A stretch of DNA of 7,900 nt from Nitrospirota bacterium (GCA_015233485.1 JADFXO010000176.1:1-7900), one strand, 5' to 3'; numbered from the stretch's first letter, positions 1-6,714 are shown. The notes: a model not told the origin generated them from the letters alone. A program made the numbers and translations.

Positions 1-757
1 TTTCGTATATCCTTGCCCCCACGCCGCTCTCTTCACAAAGCCGTCGAATATCAAGCGCAAGGCCGTCGCTTATGTCCATCATAGCTGTAACCGCCGCGCC
101 GCCGAAGTCCGGCCTTGTGACCTTAGGCATGAGGTGTCTCTGTAGCAGCGGCCTCATTATCTCCCATTTCAAGGGCTTATCAGGTCCATCGTCCTTTTCA
201 GGTGCAACGGGTGCCATGATTTTTTTAAGTAGCTCAAGGCCGCAGGCAGAGTTCCCAAGCGCACCGGTAACATATATCTTATCACCGGCACGTGCGCCCT
301 TTCTTGATATAGGTGTGTCAGCAAAACCGATGACTATGCCAGTTACCACAATCCCGCAACGGCAGGACGTAACGTCGCCCCCGATAAGGCCAGCACCGTA
401 GAGATTCAGCGCATCCTTTACACCAGACAAAAACTCTCTTGCAAAATCATCTGAAGTGCCGGATGGAAACGATGTTGTCAGCAAAAACCAGTCAGGCGTC
501 CCGCCCATCGCATATATATCGCTTACGTTGACAGAGACCAGCTTAAACCCCACCTGATATGCCGTGGCAAAGGCCATGTCGAAGTGAACCCCTTCGCACA
601 TCGTGTCGGCGCTGATAAGCAGATTCTTGCCGCCAACCCGCACTACGGCCGCGTCATCCCCGATGCCTATCGAGAGATCATTTTTTAATAAACCCTTAGA
701 GAACTCATCCCGTATATACCTGACAAGCGCAAGTTCCCCCACCTGCTGCTGCTTCAC
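1..757 (-). CDS. thiL: Thiamine-monophosphate kinase ThiL (N-terminal 252 residues; cut by window edge)
   Basis: ThiL phosphorylates thiamine monophosphate with ATP to make thiamine diphosphate, the last step of cofactor synthesis, in the cytoplasm. The reading frame is unbroken from 757 to the left edge. Visible family motifs are GIGDDAAV (residues 31-38, metal and nucleotide binding), the TMCEGVHFD block (52-60), VSDIYAMGG, IGGDVTS, and MDISDGLALDIRR from residue 227. The family is usually about 320-330 residues, so roughly the last 70 lie outside the window. The start is GTG at 757-755. An in-frame TGA lies three codons upstream, GAGG sits seven bases before this GTG, and the product begins MKQQQVGELALVRYI. 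It begins 45 bases after the lon stop on the same strand and is probably the last gene visible in that operon. Because lon carries a premature stop, transcriptional polarity onto thiL is possible. Family assignment is firm. Confidence 0.93.
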   Translation of the reverse strand, partial: MKQQQVGELALVRYIRDEFSKGLLKNDLSIGIGDDAAVVRVGGKNLLISADTMCEGVHFDMAFATAYQVGFKLVSVNVSDIYAMGGTPDWFLLTTSFPSGTSDDFAREFLSGVKDALNLYGAGLIGGDVTSCRCGIVVTGIVIGFADTPISRKGARAGDKIYVTGALGNSACGLELLKKIMAPVAPEKDDGPDKPLKWEIMRPLLQRHLMPKVTRPDFGGAAVTAMMDISDGLALDIRRLCEESGVGARIYE

Positions 758-802
758 ATGCTGCCCTCATGCGCCCGAATTGCACGGCGCTGCCGGAGAG
801 AA

Positions 803-2038
803 TCATTGCTTAACATTTTCGGTCTTATCCTTTTTTCCCTTAGCGGCATCGCTGATCAGCGCAATGCCCAGTACCTGGTCCATTGTTTCTACGAATATGA
901 ACTCCATATCCTTTTTGATATATTTAGGAATATCTTCAAGGTCTTTTTCGTTTCGCTTTGGGACTATTATCTTCTTGATTCCCATGCGTTTAGCGGCGAG
1001 GGATTTCTCTTTCAGGCCGCCTATGGCAAGCACTGTGCCGCGCAGGGTAACCTCTCCGGTCATGGCAATGTTCTTGTGGATTGGTTTTCCAGTCAGAGCG
1101 GAGGCAATGGCCGTAGTAAGCGTTATACCGGCTGACGGGCCGTCCTTGGGGATGGCCCCCGCGGGGACGTGTATATGAACATCTTTTTTGGAGAATAAGT
1201 CGTCGCTGATGTCAAGCTCTTTTGCCCTTGAGCGTACATAAGAAAGGGCTGCCTGAGCCGATTCCTTCATGATGTCGCCAAGCTGCCCCGTTATGGTCAG
1301 ACTTCCCTTTCCTTTCATCGTAATGGCTTCAACATATATTATATCGCCGCCGGCCTCAGTCCACGCCAGCCCTGTGGCTACGCCTACCTCGTCCTTTTTC
1401 ATCTCCTCCTCAGGTAAAAAACGCGGAGGTCCCATGAACTTATGCAGATTCTTATTCGATATGATGAACTTCTTTTTCTTCCCCTCGGCTATCTGCTTTG
1501 CTACCTTTCGGCATAATGTCGCTATGGAGCGCTCAAGATTCCTTACCCCCGCCTCTCTTGTGTATTGGGCAATCAGCATAAGAAGGGCCGGCCCTGATAT
1601 TCTCATTATGTGTTTTCCGATACCGTGCTCGCCGAACTGTTTGGGGATCAGGTAGTTCTCTGCTATGCCGACCTTTTCCTCCGATGTGTAGCCGGAAAGG
1701 TGTATCAGCTCCATCCTGTCTCTAAGAGGACTTGGTATTGTATCGGTTATATTACCGGTCGTTATGAACATGACGTGCGTAAGGTCAAACGGCACTCCAA
1801 GGTAATGGTCGACGAAGGAGTTGTTTTGCTCGGGGTCGAGTACCTCAAGGAGCGCCGATGAGGGGTCGCCCCTGAAATCCGTACCGATTTTATCCACTTC
1901 GTCAAGCATAAACACCGGGTTATTCATGCCGGCCTGCTTAATGCCCTGAATTATTCGGCCGGGAAGCGCCCCGACATACGTGCGCCTGTGTCCTCGTATC
2001 TCGGCCTCGTCTCTTACGCCTCCGAGGGAGATTCGCAC
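803..2038 (-). CDS. lon: Lon protease, C-terminal part (Walker B, sensor and serine-lysine protease domain), downstream of a premature stop
   Basis: This is the downstream part of an interrupted ATP-dependent Lon protease, which unfolds and degrades damaged or regulatory proteins as a cytoplasmic hexamer. In full-length numbering from ATG 3196 (797 codons before the final stop), it contains Walker B VFMLDEVDK (acidic pair near 432-433), the GDPSSALLEVLDPEQN block, the SGYTSEEK and TREAGVRNLER sensor region, and the protease domain. Catalytic serine is in KDGPSAG (about 688) and catalytic lysine in GGLKEK (about 731). The spacing of 43 matches E. coli S679/K722. The same frame continues upstream through GGA CGT GAG TTC to the TGA at 2051-2053, so no frameshift is involved. 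GTG at 2038 is only a candidate restart: a GAGG lies ten bases upstream, overlapping the TGA. The gene ends in TGA at 805-803. The domain is intact in sequence; whether it is translated is unknown. Confidence 0.85.
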   Translation of the reverse strand: MRISLGGVRDEAEIRGHRRTYVGALPGRIIQGIKQAGMNNPVFMLDEVDKIGTDFRGDPSSALLEVLDPEQNNSFVDHYLGVPFDLTHVMFITTGNITDTIPSPLRDRMELIHLSGYTSEEKVGIAENYLIPKQFGEHGIGKHIMRISGPALLMLIAQYTREAGVRNLERSIATLCRKVAKQIAEGKKKKFIISNKNLHKFMGPPRFLPEEEMKKDEVGVATGLAWTEAGGDIIYVEAITMKGKGSLTITGQLGDIMKESAQAALSYVRSRAKELDISDDLFSKKDVHIHVPAGAIPKDGPSAGITLTTAIASALTGKPIHKNIAMTGEVTLRGTVLAIGGLKEKSLAAKRMGIKKIIVPKRNEKDLEDIPKYIKKDMEFIFVETMDQVLGIALISDAAKGKKDKTENVKQ

Positions 2039-2050
2039 GAACTCACGTCC

Positions 2051-2053
2051 TCA
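2051..2053 (-). other. In-frame premature TGA codon in lon
   Basis: Reading the minus strand, the codons are ATA GCG CGC TCA TGA GGA CGT GAG TTC GTG CGA, giving I-A-R-S-stop-G-R-E-F-V-R. Lon homologues such as Bacillus have S-L-G-R-K-F-V-R here, so the stop replaces one leucine codon with no change of frame. A TTA-to-TGA change needs one base. The codon lies inside the palindrome CTCATGAG. Other genes in the window, and lon itself, end in TGA, so a reassigned TGA is unlikely. Confidence 0.9.
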
Positions 2054-3196
2054 TGAGCGCGCTATGGACTTTCCAAGGGATGTCTTCCCCACACCAGGTG
2101 GGCCAATAAAACACAGTATCGGGCCTTTCATTTTGGGGTTGAGTTTCCTTACGCTCAGGTACTCTAATATCCTCTCTTTAATTTTTTCAAGGTCGTAGTG
2201 GTCCTCGTTGAGGACTTTTTTGGCAACCTTTATGTTCAAATTGTCCTTTGTAGATTTAGACCACGGCAGCTCTACAAGCCAATCCAGATATGTGCGCACG
2301 GTGGCTGCCTCGGCGCTGTCGGGGTGCATCTTCTCAAGCCTCTTCAACTGCTTCTCGGCCTCGGCCAGTACCTTCTCAGGCATCTTGGCTTCGAGGATTT
2401 TCTTTTTGAATTCGCGGATTTCCTCCATCTTTTCGTCTATATCGCCGAGTTCTTTTTGTATAGCCTTGAGCTGCTCTCTAAGAAAATACTCGCGCTGTGT
2501 CTTGTCTATCTCCCCTCTGGCCTCGGTCTGGATTTTCTGCTGCACAATAAGCAGCTCTATTTCGCGGTTCAGCACCTCGCTGACCTTTTTTAGTCTTTCC
2601 ACGGGGTCGTCTATTTCGAGGATGCGCTGGGCCTGGTCGGTCTTAAGCCCAATGTTGGAGGCAACAAGGTCGCCCAGCCTGCCCGGGTCGTCAAGGTTCT
2701 CTATGACTATCATAATGTCCGGTAGGATGGTTTTTCCCAGAGACAGCGTCTTATCGATTTGTTCTTTGACGTTTCGTATCAGGGCCTCTATTTCAAGTGT
2801 GATGACCTCCGGTTTGCGTTCCTCGATCTTTTCAATACTGGCCATATAGATACCGTCTTTTTCCGCTATATTAAGACACCTGGCCTTGGCAAGTCCCTGA
2901 ACGAGGATTTTCACCCTGCCGTCCGGCAGTTTGAGCATTCTCATTATCAACCCAACCGTGCCTACGCTGAAGAGGTCGTCTGATTCAGGATTTTCCACGT
3001 TTAAATCCTTCTGTGTCAGCAGCATTATCATCCTGTTCGTATTCAAGGAATAATCTATGGCACTGATGGACTTCTCCCTGCCCACAAACAGGGGGAGTAT
3101 CATATATGGAAAGACCACAATGTCACGCACTGGCAGTATTGGCAGTGTGTCCGGCACCTCTATCTCTTTTTCATCTTTTTTTTCGGCTTCGCCCAT
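2051..3196 (-). CDS. lon: Lon protease, N-terminal part (substrate-binding domain, coiled coil, Walker A), ends at premature stop
   Basis: This is the upstream 381 residues of Lon. The N-terminal LAN substrate-recognition domain starts at LPILPVRDIVVFPYMILPLF. A helical, coiled-coil-rich linker follows and includes the family signature REYFLREQLKAIQKELG. The AAA+ module opens with Walker A GPPGVGKT (residues 365-372). The frame stops nine residues after Walker A, before Walker B and the protease domain, so this product alone could not hydrolyse ATP normally or cut proteins. I chose ATG 3196 as the start because AAAAGGAG lies five bases before it. The in-frame GTG at 3202 overlaps that Shine-Dalgarno site and cannot be served by it. 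The start is two bases after the hsp20 stop, so translation is probably coupled. With the C-terminal part, the total length is normal for Lon (about 780-810). The options are a recent pseudogene, a split gene or a sequencing error. Confidence 0.88.
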   Translation of the reverse strand: MGEAEKKDEKEIEVPDTLPILPVRDIVVFPYMILPLFVGREKSISAIDYSLNTNRMIMLLTQKDLNVENPESDDLFSVGTVGLIMRMLKLPDGRVKILVQGLAKARCLNIAEKDGIYMASIEKIEERKPEVITLEIEALIRNVKEQIDKTLSLGKTILPDIMIVIENLDDPGRLGDLVASNIGLKTDQAQRILEIDDPVERLKKVSEVLNREIELLIVQQKIQTEARGEIDKTQREYFLREQLKAIQKELGDIDEKMEEIREFKKKILEAKMPEKVLAEAEKQLKRLEKMHPDSAEAATVRTYLDWLVELPWSKSTKDNLNIKVAKKVLNEDHYDLEKIKERILEYLSVRKLNPKMKGPILCFIGPPGVGKTSLGKSIARS

Positions 3197-3198
3197 TC

Positions 3199-3570
3199 TC
3201 ACTCCTTTTCAACTCTGATTTGGAAAACTCTGTCCTTTATCTTTGGGAATTTCAGTGTGATAACACCGTCCTTATAAACCGCCGCCGCTGACGATGCATT
3301 TACCCTTACCGGCAGTTTTATCATCCGCCTGAAGGTCTCGTAAGTCCTTTCCATACATAGGAAACGGCAATTATCTATCGACAACTTGTTTCTTATACCC
3401 TCAATTACGACAATGTCGTCATATACCTTCAGCGACATATCCTCAATATCCACGCCGGGCAGGTCTATGTCGAAGACCAGCGAGTCGGAGGTCTCATAAA
3501 TATCCATAGGCGGAAGCGGTATGGCGGTCTCCGCCGCGCAAAATATCCTTTCCTCTAGTCTATTTTTCAA
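3199..3570 (-). CDS. Small heat-shock protein, Hsp20 / alpha-crystallin family
   Basis: Small heat-shock proteins are ATP-independent holdases that bind unfolding proteins in large cytoplasmic oligomers. At 123 residues this is short for the family because the N-terminal arm is only about 20 residues. The alpha-crystallin domain follows: MDIYETSDSLVFDIDLPGV (22-40), the IVVIEG strand (53-58), the RFLCMERTYETFRRMIKLP block (69-87), and DGVITLKFPK (101-110, the usual G-V-L-T-V position). The C-terminal tail holds IRV (118-120), matching the I-x-I/V oligomerisation motif. The start is TTG at 3570, preceded by GAGGAAATAGC. An in-frame TGA upstream rules out an earlier start. The stop is two bases before the lon ATG, and the cyclophilin stop is 24 bases upstream, so it sits in the middle of a chaperone-protease operon. 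Holding unfolded protein for Lon is an inference from this layout. Confidence 0.9.
   Translation of the reverse strand: MKNRLEERIFCAAETAIPLPPMDIYETSDSLVFDIDLPGVDIEDMSLKVYDDIVVIEGIRNKLSIDNCRFLCMERTYETFRRMIKLPVRVNASSAAAVYKDGVITLKFPKIKDRVFQIRVEKE
3202..3209 (-). promoter_or_regulatory. Ribosome binding site that decides the lon start
   Basis: On the minus strand AAAAGGAG is followed by TGAGA and then ATG at 3196, an optimal spacing. The GTG at 3202-3200, which would extend the protein by two residues, uses the last G of this site, so it is not a credible start. The hsp20 stop codon TGA (3201-3199) lies between the site and the ATG. Confidence 0.75.
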
Positions 3571-3594
3571 GCTATTTCCTCATCATACATTATG

Positions 3595-4080
3595 TTATTC
3601 TTCAACTATAGCGACAGTCATCTCAACCCTTTCCTTTGGGTTGTCGCGCGCATCTCTGGGCACAGAGACAATCTTGTCGACGACGTCCATGCCCTCGACG
3701 ACCTCTCCGAACACTGTATATTGACCGTCAAGAAATGGAGAGTCGGCGGCGCAGATAAAAAACTGCGAACCGGCTGAATCGGGGTGCTGCGCCCTTGCCA
3801 TTGAGAGAATGCCGCGCGCGTGCGATCTCTCGCTGAATTCGGCCTTTACCGTGTAGCCCGGGCCCCCCATGCCGTGGTTTGATTTGTCGTGGTCTTTTGT
3901 GTTGGGGTCGCCGCCCTGAATCATGAAACCAGGAATCACGCGGTGGAAGGTCGTGCCGTCATAAAAACCCTTTTTTGCCAGTTCAATGAAATTATTGACA
4001 TGGTTTGGCGCAGTCTCAGGATAAAATTTTAAACTAATGCTGCCAAAGCCCGTCTCTATTACTGCGTGTTCTTCTGCCAT
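3595..4080 (-). CDS. Cytoplasmic peptidyl-prolyl cis-trans isomerase, cyclophilin type
   Basis: Cyclophilins speed cis-trans isomerisation of peptide bonds before proline during folding. At 161 residues this is a single-domain form with no signal peptide, so it is probably cytoplasmic and PpiB-like. Key elements are FHRVIPGFMIQGGDP (45-59; catalytic arginine R47 and active-site Q55), GSQFFI (105-109 region; substrate-binding Q and F), and PFLDGQYTVFGEV (115-127). The position equal to human CypA W121 is phenylalanine (F116), as in bacterial enzymes that bind cyclosporin poorly. Two starts are possible: GTG 4086 is only three bases from GGAG, whereas ATG 4080 is nine bases away and gives MAEEHAVIETGFG. 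I prefer ATG 4080; the GTG start would add two residues. It is the first gene of the minus-strand cluster and faces mdh across a divergent intergenic region. Confidence 0.93.
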   Translation of the reverse strand: MAEEHAVIETGFGSISLKFYPETAPNHVNNFIELAKKGFYDGTTFHRVIPGFMIQGGDPNTKDHDKSNHGMGGPGYTVKAEFSERSHARGILSMARAQHPDSAGSQFFICAADSPFLDGQYTVFGEVVEGMDVVDKIVSVPRDARDNPKERVEMTVAIVEE

Positions 4081-4301
4081 TGCCACTATCTCCTTTTTTT
4101 AGTTGCGGCTGTGAAAAAATATTACCCGAACGAAATAAACAGCATGTTAACCAGCAGCCCTCACATTCCCGCTCTCTACACTGCCGCCGACCATTTATAA
4201 GTTTAGTAAAAATACCTTCACTGCGACCAAATCTTTTTTCTTAAGTGTTAATCCTGTGGTTGTTCTCCCCTGTTTTAGAGGTAAACAATAATTAATCGGT
4301 C

Positions 4302-4370
4302 TTTGCTTATTGCTGCCGGTTTGATTATAATAACAGCGGTTAAGGGCAGAAACATTTTTTTATAAGCAAA
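4302..4370. repeat. 9-base perfect inverted repeat bracketing the mdh promoter
   Basis: TTTGCTTAT at 4302-4310 and its exact reverse complement ATAAGCAAA at 4362-4370 flank the promoter. The left arm covers the -35 box and the right arm lies in the transcribed leader. A shorter pair, CTGCC (4313-4317) and GGCAG (4345-4349), sits inside. The left arm lies upstream of the predicted transcription start, so the repeat cannot form an RNA hairpin from this promoter. If functional, it would act as DNA half-sites, for example in repressor looping. It could also be chance in AT-rich sequence. Confidence 0.4.
4303..4331 (+). promoter_or_regulatory. Sigma70-type promoter for mdh-ndk-deacetylase genes
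   Basis: A perfect -10 box TATAAT lies at 4326-4331 and a weaker -35 box TTGCTT at 4303-4308, separated by the ideal 17 bases. Transcription would begin near 4338, leaving a leader of roughly 55 bases before the mdh ATG at 4393. The leader contains a run of T and ends in GAGGAG, the mdh ribosome binding site. Confidence 0.7.
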
Positions 4371-4392
4371 TCGCAGTTTAAAGAGGAGTCAA

Positions 4393-5325
4393 ATGAAAAA
4401 GAAAAAGGTAAGCATAATCGGCGCAGGGCATGTGGGGGCATCAACGGCGCAGCTGCTGGCGCTTCACGGGATTTCAGACGTTGTACTGTTTGACGTCGTT
4501 GAGGGTATGCCCCAGGGCAAGGCGCTTGATTTGTCTGAGGCGTGCCCGCTGTGGAACTCCTCCTCCTCAGTTATTGGCACTAACGGCTACGCCGCTACTG
4601 CGGGGTCAGACGTGATTGTCGTAACCGCAGGGATTGCCAGAAAACCCGGTATGTCCAGAGACGATTTACTCAAGACGAATGCCGGGATTGTCAGCGCTGT
4701 CGGGCGTGGGATTGCCGGGGGCAGCCCCGACGCGGTTATCATAGCCGTTACCAATCCGATGGACGTGATGGCGCATCTTCTGTATAAAACGACGGGGCTT
4801 CCTCATCACAGGGTGATGGGAATGGGCGGTGTGCTTGACGCGGCTCGTTTCAGCACGTTTGTCGCGTGGGAGCTGAATGTCTCCCCCGACTCGGTCAATT
4901 CAGTTATACTAGGCGGACATGGTGACCAGATGGTTCCAATGCCGCGATTCACGACCGTTAACGGCGTGCCGGTTACCGAACTCATACCGGAGGACAGAAT
5001 TGAGGCCCTTGTTGAGCGCACCAGAGGCGGCGGGGCGGAGATTGTCTCGCTACTGAAGACCGGAAGCGCATACTATGCCCCTTCGGCGGCAATCTTCCAG
5101 ATGGTTAAGGCTATACTGTTTGACGAAAAAAGGCCGCTTCCCGCCGCGTGTTCCCTGACCGGGCAATATGGGATAGAGGGACTTTATGTCGGCGTGCCGG
5201 CCATTTTAGGGGCGGGCGGGGTCGAGAGAATCGTCGAACTAAGACTAAACAATAAGGAACGGGAGGCATTTGTTAAATCAACGGAAGCAGTTGCCGGCCT
5301 TGTCAAAACACTAAATATTTTATAG
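4393..5325 (+). CDS. mdh: Malate dehydrogenase, NAD-dependent, LDH-like type
   Basis: The enzyme interconverts malate and oxaloacetate with NAD(H) in the citric acid cycle, in the cytoplasm. The 310 residues match the LDH-like MDH family. The Rossmann motif GAGHVG is at 10-15, and D34 ends the second strand (FDVVEG), favouring NAD over NADP. The active-site loop reads IARKPGMSRDDL. R83 there is the residue that selects oxaloacetate; lactate dehydrogenases have glutamine. R89, N121 (TNPMD), R152 and the catalytic pair D149 (LDAAR) and H176 (GGHGDQ) are all present. The start ATG has GAGGAG four bases before it and a strong promoter about 60 bases upstream. The stop TAG is part of the ndk Shine-Dalgarno region, eleven bases before the ndk ATG, so the two genes are probably cotranscribed. 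Assignment as MDH rather than LDH is well supported by R83. Confidence 0.96.
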   Translation: MKKKKVSIIGAGHVGASTAQLLALHGISDVVLFDVVEGMPQGKALDLSEACPLWNSSSSVIGTNGYAATAGSDVIVVTAGIARKPGMSRDDLLKTNAGIVSAVGRGIAGGSPDAVIIAVTNPMDVMAHLLYKTTGLPHHRVMGMGGVLDAARFSTFVAWELNVSPDSVNSVILGGHGDQMVPMPRFTTVNGVPVTELIPEDRIEALVERTRGGGAEIVSLLKTGSAYYAPSAAIFQMVKAILFDEKRPLPAACSLTGQYGIEGLYVGVPAILGAGGVERIVELRLNNKEREAFVKSTEAVAGLVKTLNIL

Positions 5326-5336
5326 GAGCTAAACAC

Positions 5337-5753
5337 ATGGAAAGGACTTTCTCAATAGTGAAACCAGACGGAGTGAAAAAGAATCTGATAGGCGAGGTAA
5401 TCGGCAGATTCGAGAAACAGGGTCTGACAATCGCCGCCATTAAGATGCTTCATCTGACGAAAAAAGAGGCCGAAGGATTTTACGCGGTTCACCAGAAAAG
5501 GCCGTTTTTTGACAGCCTGACGGCCTTTATGTCCGAAGGGCCGATTGTGGCGATGATTATAACCGGCAACAAGGCCATAGAAAAAGTAAGGGAACTCATG
5601 GGGGCGACGAACTTTAAGGACGCGGCACAGGGGACAATCAGGGCGGACTTTGCCTCGGACATCGAGCATAATATCGTACACGGTTCGGATTCCCCTGAAT
5701 CGGCGGCCTTTGAGATTTCATATTTCTTTTCCTCACTTGAGATGTTTTTTTAA
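5337..5753 (+). CDS. ndk: Nucleoside-diphosphate kinase
   Basis: Ndk transfers the gamma phosphate of ATP to other nucleoside diphosphates through a phosphohistidine intermediate, balancing the NTP and dNTP pools. At 138 residues the length is normal. Family landmarks are TFSIVKPDGV (4-13; K9), RFEKQGLTIAAIKM, the FF-D-L-mid-block RPFFDSLTAFMSEGPIVAM, ELMGATNFKDAAQGTIRADF, and the active-site NIVHGSDS with catalytic H115. The start ATG follows TAGGAG by eight bases, and that site overlaps the mdh stop. The next gene begins 34 bases downstream on the same strand. The mdh-ndk pairing suggests constitutive housekeeping expression. If MDH runs beside a nucleotide-forming succinyl-CoA synthetase, Ndk would interconvert the product, but that enzyme is not in the window. 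Confidence 0.96.
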   Translation: MERTFSIVKPDGVKKNLIGEVIGRFEKQGLTIAAIKMLHLTKKEAEGFYAVHQKRPFFDSLTAFMSEGPIVAMIITGNKAIEKVRELMGATNFKDAAQGTIRADFASDIEHNIVHGSDSPESAAFEISYFFSSLEMFF

Positions 5754-5787
5754 AGTGAAACCTTAAGAAATCCAATGGAGGGGTGTG

Positions 5788-6714
5788 ATGGCTAAAAAAA
5801 CAGGTTTTCTATACAGCGATGTGTTTCTAAAGCACGAGATGCCCGAGTCTCATCCTGAGTGCAGCGACCGGGTAAGGGCGATAACGGCGGATTTACAGGT
5901 ATCTAAGATGTGGCCGTCATTGATTAAAATAGAGCCTGAGCAGGCCTCGGAAGAGGACATCAGGGCCGTACATGCGGACGAATATATTGAGCAGGTGAGG
6001 CGGATTAAGAGGGGTTATCTTGACCCGGATACCTTTATGTCTGAAAACACGTACGAGGCGGCGGTCTATGCGGCTGGGGCGATTATTACGGCTATAAGGA
6101 AATGTAAGGATGGCGAACTTGAGCGCGCGTTCTGTGCGGTCAGGCCGCCAGGACACCATGCCGAGGAAGATAGGGGGATGGGGTTTTGCATTTTCAATAA
6201 TGTGGCTATTGGGGCGCGTTTTGCCCAAAAGATTGGGTATAAGAAGGTGTTTATAGCAGACTTTGACGTCCACCATGGAAACGGCACTCAGCATATGTTT
6301 TATAGCGACGACACGGTGTTTTATTTCAGCACACACCAGTATCCCCACTATCCGGGCACAGGCGGGGCAGCGGAGGTCGGGATAGGCAAGGGTATTGGGT
6401 TTAATTATAATATCCCGCTGCGCTCAGGCTCCGGCGACACTGAAATGCACGACGCGTATCACGTAAAACTCCATGAGAAGGTTGCTAAATTCTCACCCGA
6501 TATAATCATGGTCTCCGCCGGGTATGATATTCATCGCATGGACCCGCTTGCTGGCTTGAATGTCACTAACGCCGGGATAAAAGACATAGTGGACGGTATC
6601 CTAAGCGCCAAAAGGGGGATTCCTGTAATATTTACCCTTGAGGGCGGTTATAGCCTTGAGGCCATTGCAGCGTCTGTCCTGATAACGATGGAGGAGCTGC
6701 TGAACTTTGAGTGA
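5788..6714 (+). CDS. Zinc-dependent deacetylase, histone deacetylase / AcuC / acetylpolyamine amidohydrolase superfamily
   Basis: These hydrolases remove acetyl groups from lysine side chains of proteins, or from small amines such as acetylpolyamines; the exact substrate cannot be read from sequence. The 308 residues span the complete arginase-like deacetylase fold. The opening motif is HPECSDRVRAI (22-32). RPPGHHAEEDRGMGFC (119-134) holds the catalytic histidine pair H123/H124. DFDVHHGNGT (158-167) gives zinc ligands D160 and H162, SAGYDIHRMDPL gives the third ligand D247, and LEGGYSL gives the transition-state tyrosine Y288. All catalytic positions are present, so it should be active. GGAGG lies six bases before ATG 5788; the GTG at 5785 would add one residue and is less well placed. 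The overall pattern resembles class II HDAC-like bacterial enzymes. It follows ndk by 34 bases and probably ends that operon. Confidence 0.93.
   Translation: MAKKTGFLYSDVFLKHEMPESHPECSDRVRAITADLQVSKMWPSLIKIEPEQASEEDIRAVHADEYIEQVRRIKRGYLDPDTFMSENTYEAAVYAAGAIITAIRKCKDGELERAFCAVRPPGHHAEEDRGMGFCIFNNVAIGARFAQKIGYKKVFIADFDVHHGNGTQHMFYSDDTVFYFSTHQYPHYPGTGGAAEVGIGKGIGFNYNIPLRSGSGDTEMHDAYHVKLHEKVAKFSPDIIMVSAGYDIHRMDPLAGLNVTNAGIKDIVDGILSAKRGIPVIFTLEGGYSLEAIAASVLITMEELLNFE

Larger units (their letters stand above)
4081..4392. other. Divergent intergenic region between the cyclophilin/hsp20/lon cluster and mdh
   Basis: About 310 bases without a credible gene. The right-hand part carries the mdh promoter and the inverted repeat listed separately. 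For the minus-strand operon I see only weak promoter candidates: TTAACA (4150-4145) with TAATAT (4124-4119), whose 20-base spacer is too long, and TATAAA (4199-4194) without a matching -35 box. I found no CIRCE element (TTAGCACTC-N9-GAGTGCTAA) and no convincing sigma32 site, so heat control of hsp20-lon is not shown by the sequence. The GC-rich stretch around 4150-4192 forms no clear hairpin. Confidence 0.6.

Noticed and set aside
2005..2053. The lon TGA as a selenocysteine codon, with a CTCC-CTC-GGAG hairpin downstream as a possible SECIS element
   Set aside because: The hairpin lies within codons for the conserved ISLGG segment, its loop lacks the usual bacterial SECIS G/U feature, and homologues have leucine or other ordinary residues here rather than cysteine.
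2208..2849. Long plus-strand open frames opposite lon (also 603-1178, 1269-1655 and 2198-2593)
   Set aside because: They are antisense to well-supported lon and thiL coding sequence, have no recognisable motifs or good ribosome sites, and arise from codon bias on the real strand.
803..3196. TGA reassigned to an amino acid (alternative genetic code)
   Set aside because: The hsp20, lon and deacetylase genes end in TGA at the expected family C-termini, so TGA works as stop in this genome.
4087..4260. CIRCE or sigma32 heat-shock control upstream of the cyclophilin-hsp20-lon cluster
   Set aside because: No TTAGCACTC inverted repeat and no CTTGAA/CCCCAT pair at suitable spacing was found on the minus strand.
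4313..4349. CTGCC/GGCAG as an RNA hairpin or riboswitch before mdh
   Set aside because: The left arm lies upstream of the -10 box and would not be transcribed from this promoter; five-base arms are also weak evidence.
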